Assembly: GCF_011008845.1 (NCBI RefSeq)
Contig: NZ_JAAIWM010000006.1
Span: 112,832-176,831 of the forward strand
DNA from: Bacillus mesophilus
GTDB lineage: Bacteria > Bacillota > Bacilli > Bacillales > SA4
Reading direction: 5' to 3'
DNA length: 64,000 nt
Positions within the stretch are counted from its first letter, which is position 1, and the number at the start of each line of letters is the position of its first letter. A model generated the notes under the pieces. The model saw nothing but the letters and a program-made list of their open reading frames with translations. It ran no database searches and was not told the origin of the DNA. Of the stretch, positions 1-8,510 are shown in pieces. The position numbers and the translations under genes were made by a program.

Positions 1-231
1 ATGTATTTATCGATAAAAGAAACTGCGGAATATTTAGCAGTTAAAGAAAGTGAAATCGTAAAATTAATCAATCAGAGGAAAATTAAATATATTCATGATG
101 GAGAAGGATTCTTGATAAATAAGGATCAGTTTGATACCCATTTGAAACAAGTTGAGAAATATAAAGGCATTGTAGAGGACTTTTTAAGGGAGCCTGTTCC
201 AGAAGATGTGGATATAAAGGATGAGGATTAA
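1..231 (+). CDS. Excisionase-type helix-turn-helix DNA-binding protein
   Basis: This 76-residue protein opens with a MerR/excisionase-like helix-turn-helix: residues 3-30 read like the domain used to read sequence from the major groove (SIKETAEYLAVKESEIVKL), followed by a short basic wing. The remainder is charged and acidic at the C-terminus. The ATG is the first base of the window, so no ribosome binding site is visible and a longer N-terminus cannot be excluded, although the domain starts at the usual place. No integrase or phage gene lies next to it, so a role in excision is not supported; a small regulator is more likely. Confidence 0.75.
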   Translation: MYLSIKETAEYLAVKESEIVKLINQRKIKYIHDGEGFLINKDQFDTHLKQVEKYKGIVEDFLREPVPEDVDIKDED

Positions 232-320
232 AAAAGTACCTATAAAAAATTTCGTCATAGTAGATGTAAGAAAAGATCCCTTGTAGCTTAAATGAGGGAC
301 TTGTTTGGATAATGGTCAGA

Positions 321-357
321 AAAATGTCCTTCCATTTTCGCTTGAGAAGGACATTTT
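321..357. terminator. Hairpin, probable terminator
   Basis: A perfect 12-bp stem (AAAATGTCCTTC and its complement) encloses a 13-nt loop. The A-rich left arm and T-rich right arm would let it end transcription on either strand; it follows the HTH gene by 90 bp. Confidence 0.6.
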
Positions 358-617
358 CGTGTTTAAGAGCTAAAATCAATCCTCCTGTGGTCTGCTGAAA
401 CAACAACGTAGGTCGATGATCCTTCTTGTGTATGTCCCAAAAGAGTTTAATATTTCCTTCTTATTTTTGTCACATTCTGTTCCTAATTCTGTCACAGCCT
501 TTCTTAGGTGGCTGTGATACAATTCATTTACAGGGAGGTTATATCTTGATCTCCGATGTAAAAGATCTTTTATAGGCCTGACCATTTTAAATAAATAACC
601 TGTTTTTTATGGCAAGT

Positions 618-676
618 TTGTGAATTGTTGAACAAACTCTCTTTAAGTGTGACATATTTGTGAAAACAATCACAAA
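618..676. promoter_or_regulatory. Two Rex-like operators upstream of qoxA
   Basis: The site at 658-675 reads TTGTGAAAACAATCACAA, one base away from the Rex consensus as I recall it (TTGTGAAnnnnTTCACAA). A weaker copy at 618-635 has two mismatches in its right half. Their centres are exactly 40 bp apart, close to four helical turns, so two dimers would lie on the same face. Rex is the NADH-sensing repressor of respiratory genes. Its control of qox is inferred. The rest of 358-729 holds no convincing gene. Confidence 0.5.
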
Positions 677-729
677 CTTAATATTTTATTTACAATTATA
701 AATTTCCATGAATATAAGGAGATGAGAAT

Positions 730-1737
730 GTGAAGCGAAAAGGATTTATTTCATTCCTATTAATGATGTCTGCAGCATTTTTGCTCAGTGGATGTGAGAC
801 TAATCTAGTTGTACTAGAACCTCAAGGTCCTGTGGCGCAAAGTATTGCAGATTTAATTAATTGGTCAATTATGTGGATGCTTCTTGTTGTGGTTGTTGTA
901 TTTGGTTTATTTGGTTACATCGTTTGGAAGTACAGAGAAAGACCAGAGAACATGGACTATGAGCCACCAGAAGAGCATGGTAGTACGGTGCTTGAAATTA
1001 TCTGGACAGCTATCCCGATTTTAATTGTAATTGCCCTTACGATTCCAACGGTTAAAACCCTATACGCACTTGAGGAAGTGCCTAAAGGATTTGAGAATCA
1101 TGAGCCGCTTGTTATACATGTTACTTCAGCAGATTGGAAATGGATTTTTAGTTATCCTGAGCAAGACATTGAGACCATTAACTATGTGAATATCCCAGAA
1201 GACCGACCAATTGATTTCAGACTAACGTCTGCAGGGACGATGCAGTCATTCTGGGTACCAGCTCTCGGGGGACAAAAATACACTATGAATAAGATGGAAA
1301 CTCAAATGTATTTAGTTGCTGATAATCCAGGGTCTTATTTTGGAAGAAACACGAACTTTAATGGTCGTGGTTATACGGGAATGGAATTTGAAGTACTTGC
1401 ACAAACACATCAGGAATTTGATGAGTGGGTAAATGAGGTACGAGATACAGCACCAAAATTAACAGAAGACGAATATGAAGAACTACTTAAACCAACACAT
1501 TTAGGTAGATTAACTTTCTCTAACACTCATCTTGAGTGGGTAAACCATGCGGATGCTAACTCAAAGTCTTATACGAACCCAGAGTTGTATGAATACCATG
1601 GATACCAAGGTAGAACGTTTGAAGAGGAAGATAATTATAAAAATGACTCCGAGGCTGATGAGCATGATCATCAACACGACGAGCATGAAGAACATGACGA
1701 ACATGAAGAACACGGAGGTGACCACAGTGGGCATTAG
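730..1737 (+). CDS. qoxA: Cytochrome aa3 quinol oxidase subunit II
   Basis: QoxA is the subunit II of the aa3 menaquinol oxidase, which passes electrons from quinol to oxygen and pumps protons. The protein has a lipoprotein signal (LLSGC, Cys22), two membrane helices (about 40-65 and 85-110) and an extracytoplasmic cupredoxin domain to about residue 250. That domain contains no cysteines, so there is no CuA site, and no CxxCH haem c domain follows; this separates it from the caa3 cytochrome c oxidase subunit CtaC. The C-terminal 28 residues are extremely rich in His, Asp and Glu, unusual for QoxA. The GTG start is preceded by AAGGAGATGAG. It is the first gene of qoxABCD and overlaps qoxB by 11 bp. 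Confidence 0.93.
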   Translation: MKRKGFISFLLMMSAAFLLSGCETNLVVLEPQGPVAQSIADLINWSIMWMLLVVVVVFGLFGYIVWKYRERPENMDYEPPEEHGSTVLEIIWTAIPILIVIALTIPTVKTLYALEEVPKGFENHEPLVIHVTSADWKWIFSYPEQDIETINYVNIPEDRPIDFRLTSAGTMQSFWVPALGGQKYTMNKMETQMYLVADNPGSYFGRNTNFNGRGYTGMEFEVLAQTHQEFDEWVNEVRDTAPKLTEDEYEELLKPTHLGRLTFSNTHLEWVNHADANSKSYTNPELYEYHGYQGRTFEEEDNYKNDSEADEHDHQHDEHEEHDEHEEHGGDHSGH

Positions 1738-3703
1738 ATGGGATGAAATGTTAATTACGGGTGATCCGTTAATACTTGGAGCGCAAATATCTATTGCTTT
1801 AACGATGATTGGGATCATTTTTGGAGTCACCTATTTGAAAAAGTGGAAGTACCTTTGGAGAGAATGGTTAACCACTGTTGATCATAAGCGAATTGGGATT
1901 ATGTATATTATAGCTGCGGTATTAATGTTCTTCCGTGGTGGTATAGATGGATTATTAATGAAGGCTCAAACTTCAAGACCTGAGATGGAGTTATTATCTT
2001 CTCAGCACTATAATGAAATCTTCACAACTCATGGTGTAATCATGATTCTATTCATGGCAATGCCATTCTTGATTGGTTTAATGAACGTGGTCATCCCTCT
2101 CCAAATTGGAGCGAGAGATGTTGCATTTCCTCAATTAAATGCACTAAGCTTTTGGTTATTTATGAGTGGTGCGATGTTATTTAATATCTCTTTCGTTATT
2201 GGTGGATCTCCTGATGCTGGTTGGACGTCTTACTTTCCACTAGCGGGTAAGGAATTCAGTCCAAGTATTGCGAACAACTATTATGCAATTGCCCTTCAGA
2301 TTGCCGGGATTGGTACATTGATGACAGGGATTAACTTTATCGTAACGATTTTAAAGATGCGCACTAAAGGTTTGACTCTTATGAGAATGCCAATGTTTAC
2401 GTGGACGACTTTAGTTACGTCGGTCATCATCGTTGCCGCTTTCCCAATCTTCACAGTTGCACTTGCTCTAATGACATTTGATCGACTGTATGGAACACAT
2501 TTCTTCACAGTATCTGCTGGAGGAAGTGATATGCTTTGGGCTAACTTATTCTGGTTATGGGGACATCCTGAAGTATATATTGTAGCTTTACCTGCATTCG
2601 GTATTTTCTCAGAAGTTATTGCTACATTTGCACGTAAGTCACTATATGGATATAAATCCATGGTATATGCAATTGTCGGTATTGCATTCTTAAGTATGAT
2701 TGTGTGGGTTCACCATTTCTATACAATGGGCTCTGGACCATTAGTAAACTCATTCTTCTCAATTACAACCATGTTGATTGCCGTTCCAACCGGAGTTAAG
2801 ATCTTTAACTGGTTATTTACAATGAGAAAAGGTCGAATTAAGTTTAGTACTGCCATGTTATGGTCACTTGCTTTTGTTCCATGCTTTACAATCGGTGGAG
2901 TTACAGGGGTAATGCTTGCGATGGGTGCTGCTGACTATCAGTACCATAACACGTTGTTCCTAGTTGCTCACTTCCACTATGTATTAATTCCAGGTGTTGT
3001 GTTCGCGGTATTCGCAGGACTATACTACTGGTGGCCAAAAATGTTCGGTCATATGCTGAACGAAAAACTTGGAAAGTGGCACTTCTGGTTATTTGTAATC
3101 GGTTTTAAAGTAACATTTATGCCGATGTTCTTCCTTGGATTAGATGGAGCGGTAAGACGTGCTCACACGTATTCTGTTGAATCAGGATTCGCTAGTTTAT
3201 TCTTATTATCTGCTATTGGCTCAGTCGTTTTAGCGATCGGATTTGCAGTATTCTGTTACAACATCTACTGGAGTATTCGTTATGCAGATCGTAATATTTC
3301 TAGTGACCCTTGGGATGCTAGAACACTTGAATGGGCAACTGCTTCACCAGTACAATATTATAACTTTGCAAAGCTACCAGAAGTAAAAGGTATTGATGCT
3401 TTCTGGTATATGAAAAAGAATAATGAAGGATTAACGATAAAAGAGAGTGAGCTAGAAGAGATTCATATGCCAAGTAACTCAGGACTACCAATAATCATGG
3501 CGGGTATCTTTACTGTCGCTGGTTTCTTCCTAGTATTTGAAGCACACATTGCAGCATTAGTTTTTGGTATTGGGATTATTGCCTGCTTAATTGTCCGCTC
3601 ATTTGATTATAACGATGGATATCATATTCATGTTGATGAGATTAGTGAAACTGAGCGTGCTTGGAGAAATGTAGAGGGTGAGGTGCATAATCATGTCAGC
3701 TAG
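1727..3703 (+). CDS. qoxB: Cytochrome aa3 quinol oxidase subunit I
   Basis: QoxB carries the haem a, haem a3 and CuB centres where oxygen is reduced. About 658 residues with some 14 membrane helices. Visible signatures are the low-spin haem His in FTTHGVIM, the WGHPEVY motif with the His-Tyr pair, the CuB histidine pair in WVHHFYTMG, and VAHFHYVLI with the high- and low-spin haem ligands. I chose the GTG at 1727 because GGAGGTG lies 6 bases upstream and the N-terminus (VGIRWDEMLITGDPLILGA) then aligns with B. subtilis QoxB; the open frame runs further 5' inside qoxA. Start and stop overlap with neighbouring genes indicate translational coupling. Confidence 0.95.
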   Translation: MGIRWDEMLITGDPLILGAQISIALTMIGIIFGVTYLKKWKYLWREWLTTVDHKRIGIMYIIAAVLMFFRGGIDGLLMKAQTSRPEMELLSSQHYNEIFTTHGVIMILFMAMPFLIGLMNVVIPLQIGARDVAFPQLNALSFWLFMSGAMLFNISFVIGGSPDAGWTSYFPLAGKEFSPSIANNYYAIALQIAGIGTLMTGINFIVTILKMRTKGLTLMRMPMFTWTTLVTSVIIVAAFPIFTVALALMTFDRLYGTHFFTVSAGGSDMLWANLFWLWGHPEVYIVALPAFGIFSEVIATFARKSLYGYKSMVYAIVGIAFLSMIVWVHHFYTMGSGPLVNSFFSITTMLIAVPTGVKIFNWLFTMRKGRIKFSTAMLWSLAFVPCFTIGGVTGVMLAMGAADYQYHNTLFLVAHFHYVLIPGVVFAVFAGLYYWWPKMFGHMLNEKLGKWHFWLFVIGFKVTFMPMFFLGLDGAVRRAHTYSVESGFASLFLLSAIGSVVLAIGFAVFCYNIYWSIRYADRNISSDPWDARTLEWATASPVQYYNFAKLPEVKGIDAFWYMKKNNEGLTIKESELEEIHMPSNSGLPIIMAGIFTVAGFFLVFEAHIAALVFGIGIIACLIVRSFDYNDGYHIHVDEISETERAWRNVEGEVHNHVS

Positions 3704-4298
3704 TTTAAATACGTCACTGCCATTAGAATATCAATCAGAGCAAAGTCGTATGAATATATTGGGATTCTGGATTTTCCTAGGTGCTGAGATTGTATTATTT
3801 GCTACCTTGTTTGCAGTATACGGGGTGTTAGGTCAGAATTATGCAGGTGGACCAACTCACCAGGATATCATCTTAATAAAAGAAGTAATGATTCAAACGG
3901 TTCTACTTTTAACCAGTAGCTTTACATGTGGTGTTGCCATTTGGCAAATGCGCCGCAATAATCTAAAAGGCTTAATTACTTGGTTAGTTATTACGCTAAT
4001 GTTAGGTCTGGGCTTTCTAATCATGGAGATTAATGAATTTATTCATTATGTTCACTTAGGAGCAACCATGCAGACGAGTGCATTTCTTTCAAGCTTCTTT
4101 GTTCTATTGGGTACGCACGGATTGCACGTTGCTATGGGAATTGGTTGGGCAATTTTAATTATCATGCAATTACTAAAAAGAGGGCTAACACCTGTTACAG
4201 CTCGTAAAGTATTTATTATTGGTCTATACTGGCACTTTCTTGATGTCATTTGGATCTTTATCTTCACATTCGTTTATTTAAAAGGGATGGTGTTATAG
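3693..4298 (+). CDS. qoxC: Cytochrome aa3 quinol oxidase subunit III
   Basis: A 201-residue five-helix membrane protein of the haem-copper oxidase subunit III family. It contains the typical FWIFLGAEIVLF start of helix 1, LLTSSFTCG, and the C-terminal LYWHFLDVIWIFIFTFVYL signature. Subunit III has no redox centre and stabilises the complex. The ATG at 3693 has GAGGTG 7 bases upstream and lies inside the qoxB end (11-bp overlap, the same spacing as qoxA/qoxB). An in-frame GTG at 3678 is less likely. Confidence 0.94.
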   Translation: MSASLNTSLPLEYQSEQSRMNILGFWIFLGAEIVLFATLFAVYGVLGQNYAGGPTHQDIILIKEVMIQTVLLLTSSFTCGVAIWQMRRNNLKGLITWLVITLMLGLGFLIMEINEFIHYVHLGATMQTSAFLSSFFVLLGTHGLHVAMGIGWAILIIMQLLKRGLTPVTARKVFIIGLYWHFLDVIWIFIFTFVYLKGMVL

Positions 4299-4607
4299 AT
4301 GCAGATGGATAAGAATGCGAATGGTTTCCCACTAAGTCACGTTTTTGGATTTGTGATGTCATTAGTACTAACCTTCGTTGCAGCATGGGTTGCATTAAAA
4401 ACATCATTATCGTTCACCGTCGTTATGTGGATTATTGGAACACTAGCTGTCGTTCAAGCGGGTTTACAGTTATTCATGTTCATGCACGTAAATGAAGGAG
4501 AAGATAATAAAACACAAATCATTAATATTGCTTATGGAGTCTTTTGTGCAGTGGTTATTATAGTAGGATCGATTTGGGTTCTTACATCAGGGCACGCAGC
4601 TCATTAG
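4299..4607 (+). CDS. qoxD: Cytochrome aa3 quinol oxidase subunit IV
   Basis: A 102-residue protein with three membrane helices, of the CyoD/QoxD family. The motif LQLFMFMHVNEGE in the second helix to loop is characteristic. Its ATG directly follows the qoxC stop codon with no spacer. It is the last gene of the operon and is followed within 5 bases by a strong terminator. Confidence 0.93.
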   Translation: MQMDKNANGFPLSHVFGFVMSLVLTFVAAWVALKTSLSFTVVMWIIGTLAVVQAGLQLFMFMHVNEGEDNKTQIINIAYGVFCAVVIIVGSIWVLTSGHAAH

Positions 4608-4611
4608 TAAT

Positions 4612-4641
4612 AAAAACTCCGGCCATTTGGTCGGAGTTTTT
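4612..4641. terminator. qox operon terminator
   Basis: A perfect 10-bp stem AAAAACTCCG/CGGAGTTTTT with a GGCC-like inner pairing ends in a T run. It is symmetrical and can also serve the converging small gene at 4660-4902. Confidence 0.9.
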
Positions 4642-4659
4642 GTCTATACATATTTTAAA

Positions 4660-4902
4660 TTAATGATTAATTTTTGTGATTGAGTTATGGTGAGTTACTT
4701 CCTGTAAGAGCATTAGGAAAAGACCGAATCCAAATAGGAGCATAGAGGTAACCATCATACTTAGTCCAATAAACAAAGTGTAGTTATCTTGGGTGGGACC
4801 GCTTACAAATAATCCTATTACAACTACAATAAAGCCCGCAAAAAGCCCTAAGGCTGTCATTTTTCTGCCAAATGTTAATGTCTTCATTTGTTTTTCGTTC
4901 AT
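4660..4902 (-). CDS. Small two-helix membrane protein, unknown function
   Basis: An 80-residue protein with two hydrophobic segments (about 15-33 and 43-65), a basic N-terminus and a polar His-containing tail. The ATG has AGGGGATG upstream at a normal distance, which supports real translation. It converges on the qox operon. I do not recognise a named family; it vaguely resembles small YrhC-type membrane proteins, but I would not assign that. Confidence 0.65.
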   Translation of the reverse strand: MNEKQMKTLTFGRKMTALGLFAGFIVVVIGLFVSGPTQDNYTLFIGLSMMVTSMLLFGFGLFLMLLQEVTHHNSITKINH

Positions 4903-5129
4903 TTAAATCATCCCCTTACTTCTATTTTAATTTCGTTCACAAATTTGTCAAACTTTTTCGTTCACATTTTTGCCATTTTTAATGTTTTTTCAAGGCTACC
5001 CGAAAATAGTGGGAACATTAATAGACGGCTGGTACGGAAGTCGGATAATCCGCAGGCATCTGTGTTCCCCACTACGATCAGTGCTGATATAAAGGAGTTG
5101 AATTTTTCAGTATTGTTATTGATTAGACT

Positions 5130-5241
5130 TTGCGTGTATTTACGCAATTATATTTTATTCACGCGTAAAACTACGGACTTACACAAATATGTAGGAAGTC
5201 ACGCAATAAGTATGCAGACTCACGCAATTATATGGAAACTT
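5130..5241. repeat. Array of degenerate 19-21-nt direct repeats
   Basis: Units that begin ACGCAA or a close variant start at 5142, 5161, 5181, 5201 and 5222, so spacings are 19, 20, 20 and 21 nt. Units read roughly ACGCAAATATGTAGGAAGTC with substitutions. The first unit is also half of an inverted repeat TTGCGT-6 nt-ACGCAA (5130-5147). No gene is convincing in 4903-5245; the array looks related to the one at 50429-50547. Confidence 0.65.
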
Positions 5242-5245
5242 AAAA

Positions 5246-5389
5246 ATGGCAGATGATAAGCTTTGGTTCCTTAGCGTGGCATTCCAAAGGATGAAGCATT
5301 ATAAAGAGTATTTCTTATTTTCAAATGAATGGGCGCAATCGCTACATCGAAAATGGGATCTATCTAAAGTGATGTTTAAAGAAAAATAG
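5246..5389 (+). CDS. Possible small protein or gene remnant
   Basis: An open frame of 47 codons from ATG 5246 to TAG 5389 encodes an aromatic-rich sequence (KLWFLSVAFQRMKHYKEYF) that looks protein-like rather than random. The only candidate ribosome binding site, GGAAA, is weak. It directly follows the repeat array and may be the 3' end of a decayed gene. I do not recognise it. Confidence 0.3.
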   Translation: MADDKLWFLSVAFQRMKHYKEYFLFSNEWAQSLHRKWDLSKVMFKEK

Positions 5390-5468
5390 ATAGAGAGATA
5401 ATGGTAGGAGTGGTAAACTTAAACTTATTGAATAGTCTATTATATTAACACAATAAAGGGGACTGATG

Positions 5469-7004
5469 ATGAATTCTAGGAATGCTATAACTAAGGATCT
5501 GGAGATTGCAGGACAAAACATACTAAAATTAGTGAGTAAACTTATAAATGTGAATACATTCTGTATAACAAGTATTTCCGAAACAGAAAGTTATTTTATT
5601 ACAGTTTTAAATCGTCATATTGAGCTAGCTAGCGCAGGTACGTTAATTCCAGTAACTGAAGCATATTGACACTTATTATTTAAAAGTGGTCGTGAACCCC
5701 TTATCATACATAATATTGTTAATCATGAAATTGCAAGAGAGATGGATATCACCAAAGAACTAGATATAAAGAGCTTTTTGGGTGTACCTATTTTCCATGC
5801 GAATGGTAAGCTTTTTGGTAACCTTTGCTGCTTTGATTCAGAAACCTATTCGTTTTCAGAGGAGGATGCAAAGCTTCTTCAAACAATGGCTGCATTTCTT
5901 ACCTATGTCATCGATCTAGAACAGGACCATTCCCAAGCAATGATTGATTTTGAGAAATTATTCCACCAAAGTGAGTTAGTACTTAGTTCTCTTTCAGAAG
6001 GAGTATTCGGTTTGAATGTTGAAGGAGAAATTACATTTTGTAATCCTTCCACGTTAAGCATATTAGACTATGAAGAAGGTGAGAAGCTAGTAGGTAGGTC
6101 TGCTAGTCAAGAGTTTCTTATAGAGGATGAGAAGGTTGCAGCTGTATTTGGTGAAACGGTTAAAGATGGAGTGACTAGAACGAGAAAAGATGGTTATTTT
6201 AAAAAGAAAAATCAGCAACTTATTCCAGTCGAGTATACAACTAAGGCAATCTATGATTCAGCTAATATAGTTGGAACAGTCGTGACCTTTAAGGATATAA
6301 CGGAGCAAAAGCAATCAGAAGAAATTATTTTAAAATCAGAAAAGCTCTCACTTGCGGGGCAGCTAGCAGCAGGAATCGCACATGAAATTAGAAATCCGCT
6401 AACTGCTATAAAGGGGTTTCTGCAGATGATTGATGCAGGATATCAAAAAGATGCTTACATCAAGATTATGTCTAGTGAGTTAGAACGAATCGAATTAATT
6501 GTCAGTGAATTACTTCTTCTTGCAAAGCCTCAAGACGTGATGCATGCTCCATTTGAAATTGCGTCTATATTAGATGAAGTCATCTCGATATTAAATACAC
6601 AAGCTCTTTTAACAAATGTTGAGATAGCTTTTACGAAACGAACAGAAGGATTATTCATTAAAGGAGATTCTAACCAAATCAAGCAAGTATTTATTAACTT
6701 GATTAAAAATGCAATCGAAGCTCTTGCTAGTGGAGGACAAATTGAAATAGATCTTCTTGAAGAAGGGTCAAATGTAGTAATCTACGTAAAAGATAATGGA
6801 GAAGGTATTCCAGAAGATAAAATTGCTGAATTAGGCCAACCATTTTACTCTACAAAAGAGGAAGGTACGGGCTTAGGGCTAATGGTAAGCTTCAATATTA
6901 TTCAAAATCATCATGGAAGTATTAATGTGAAAAGTGCTCCTACCAAGGGGACCACGTTTGAAATCAAGATCCCAATGTATAAAGCAAAAGCCTTAGCCAA
7001 CTAA
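5469..7004 (+). CDS. GAF-PAS sensor histidine kinase with in-frame TGA (possible selenocysteine)
   Basis: Read through one TGA (5667-5669, codon 67) this is a continuous 511-residue kinase: GAF domain (about 1-155), PAS domain (about 160-285), HisKA with the phospho-accepting His305 in AAGIAHEIRNPL, and HATPase with GTGLGLMVSF near residue 465. The TGA falls in the GAF motif VTEAY-x-HLLFKSG, where related GAF domains have a conserved cysteine. No other stop or frameshift is present on either side. A small hairpin lies 21 nt beyond the TGA. If TGA is only a stop, the product is a 66-residue stub and the kinase part would have to restart, for example at ATG 5742, with no good ribosome binding site. 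The start at 5469 has AAAGGGG 7 bases upstream. A pseudogene or a sequencing error remains possible. Confidence 0.7.
5684..5702 (+). other. Candidate SECIS hairpin after the GAF-domain TGA
   Basis: AAG-T-GGT pairs with ACC-C-CTT around the loop CGTGA, with one mismatch in the stem. The loop begins 21 nt after the TGA and has G at its second position, as the bacterial SECIS consensus requires. The stem is short, so support is modest on its own. Confidence 0.4.
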
Positions 7005-7019
7005 ACAGTTGGCTTTTTT
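6996..7019 (+). terminator. Terminator of the GAF-PAS kinase gene
   Basis: The stem GCCAACT/AGTTGGC with a 4-nt loop is followed by six T. The stop codon of the kinase lies inside the stem. Confidence 0.85.
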
Positions 7020-7050
7020 GAATTGACCTTTTAAAGAAGCAGGTATACTT

Positions 7051-7107
7051 GGAGGGAGGCTCGACTTCCTCCCCCGGAAAACAAGTGTCTGGAGCGCAAT
7101 GGAACGG
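7051..7107. repeat. Decayed fragment of the GC-rich interspersed repeat
   Basis: The segment keeps the order GAGG-AGGCTC, CGGAAA, AGTGTC and GGAGCG seen in one arm of the elements at 38931-39070 and 63376-63610, with many substitutions. It is much richer in G and C than its surroundings. Confidence 0.5.
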
Positions 7108-7307
7108 AACAATCCTTAATACAAAACCAAGAGGATAAATCATAATCATTAAAAACTAGATTATAAACGATCAGGTTAGCTCAATATAATATAAACTAGT
7201 GGGCATTGAATGAAATTTTTAAAATGTCATACCCACTCTTCTTGTGTTATTATTTAGAGAGACGAAATATTAATTTAGTAACATGTTTTTATTATAGGGG
7301 GAGTTGG

Positions 7308-8504
7308 ATGGAGCAAAAAGTGAAGGAAGCATTATGGAGTAAATCCTTTATTTTGCTTATGCTTGGAAACTTATTTATATTTATGTCCTTTCAAATGCTA
7401 ATTCCCACTCTGCCTCCATATATAAAGTCAATTGGGGCGTCGGGTTTTGAAATTGGCTTGGTTACCAGTTTGTTTTCAATAGGGGCTATTCTGAGCCGGC
7501 CGTTTATTGGCTATATGCTGGAATATAGAAAAAGAAAGTCTCTGGTTATTGTTGGTGCTGTGTCTTTATTAGCTATAACTTTTACCTATCCACTTTCACA
7601 AATTGTGGTGGTCTTTCTTGCGTTCCGTTTTCTACATGGGTTGGCATGGGGATGGTCAACAACTGTGAACGGTACAGCAGCAGTTGATGTAGTACCTAAT
7701 TCAAGGCTGGGCGAAGGAATGGGGTATTTTGGACTTTCCGTGACATTGGGGATGATTATAGCACCAAGTTTAGGCATTTATCTATATCAGGTTACAACCT
7801 TCGATAACCTCATCTACATATCTGGCATTCTAGGGGTAATTGCTGTTGTCTTGTTAACCATCGTTAATTACTCCACACCTGAAGCTGTAAAAAACACAAA
7901 AAAAAGCGATCTTACCTTTACCTATTTAGGATCATTGGTAGAAAAGTCAGGGTGGTATCCTGCCTTTATCACGATTATGGCCACTTTTGGATATGGATCG
8001 ATCATTACCTTTATTGTTATTTTTGGAGAAGAAAGAGGTATTGACCAAATCTTCTTATTTTATTTATCTAATGCGATCATGGCTTCACTTGCTAGACCAT
8101 TTGCTGGTAAATGGTTTGATGAGCGAGGACCTAAGGGATTAGTTTTATTATGTACTATGATTACCTTTATCGGAATGTGGGTACTATCCTTTGCACATTC
8201 AAATTTACTCATTGTCATCGCGGGTGTATTGTTTGGACTCGGATTTGGTTCACTACTTCCGACACTTCAATCATGGACGTTATCCATCACACCAACAAAC
8301 CGAAGAGGTGTGGCAAACGGAATGTTTTATTCATCGATTGATCTTGGTATTGGATTGAGTGGACTAGTGTTTGGAGTGTTAGCTCAATTTTTAGAAATTG
8401 CCACCTTATTTCAAATTTCAAGTATCTTTCTACTATTTACAGTTGCCCTAACCTTGTTAGAAGGTCGGAATAAAAGACTTAGAGAACACCAAGCTGTTTC
8501 ATAG
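7308..8504 (+). CDS. Major facilitator superfamily transporter
   Basis: A 398-residue, 12-helix transporter. The loop after helix 2 reads SRPFIGYMLEYRKRK, the MFS motif A region, and a related DERGPKG stretch follows in the second half. The ATG at 7308 has AGGGGG 6 bases upstream; an upstream in-frame ATG at 7206 would add 34 residues without helix character. The substrate cannot be read from the sequence. It stands alone between two terminators. Confidence 0.85.
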   Translation: MEQKVKEALWSKSFILLMLGNLFIFMSFQMLIPTLPPYIKSIGASGFEIGLVTSLFSIGAILSRPFIGYMLEYRKRKSLVIVGAVSLLAITFTYPLSQIVVVFLAFRFLHGLAWGWSTTVNGTAAVDVVPNSRLGEGMGYFGLSVTLGMIIAPSLGIYLYQVTTFDNLIYISGILGVIAVVLLTIVNYSTPEAVKNTKKSDLTFTYLGSLVEKSGWYPAFITIMATFGYGSIITFIVIFGEERGIDQIFLFYLSNAIMASLARPFAGKWFDERGPKGLVLLCTMITFIGMWVLSFAHSNLLIVIAGVLFGLGFGSLLPTLQSWTLSITPTNRRGVANGMFYSSIDLGIGLSGLVFGVLAQFLEIATLFQISSIFLLFTVALTLLEGRNKRLREHQAVS

Positions 8505-8510
8505 TATTGA

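Noticed and set aside
376-585. A 69-codon minus-strand frame between the HTH gene and qoxA
   Set aside because: It has a faint Spo0E-like pattern (EIL..S) but no SQELD motif, no ribosome binding site, and overlaps unstructured A+T-rich sequence; not strong enough to list as a gene.
730-3703. Assignment of the oxidase to caa3 (ctaCDE)
   Set aside because: Subunit II has no CuA cysteines and no haem c motif, and both subunits align with QoxA/QoxB.
5130-5241. Could the 20-nt array be a CRISPR
   Set aside because: Units are only 19-21 nt in total, with no separate repeat and spacer and no cas genes; the same holds for 50429-50547.
4888-5256. A 122-codon plus-strand frame over the start of the small membrane protein and the repeat array
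   Set aside because: It begins inside the opposite gene and runs through the 20-nt repeats; its composition is explained by the repeats.
5742-7004. An independent kinase gene starting at ATG 5742
   Set aside because: The start has no good ribosome binding site and cuts the GAF domain in half; continuity with 5469-5666 in one frame argues for one gene.
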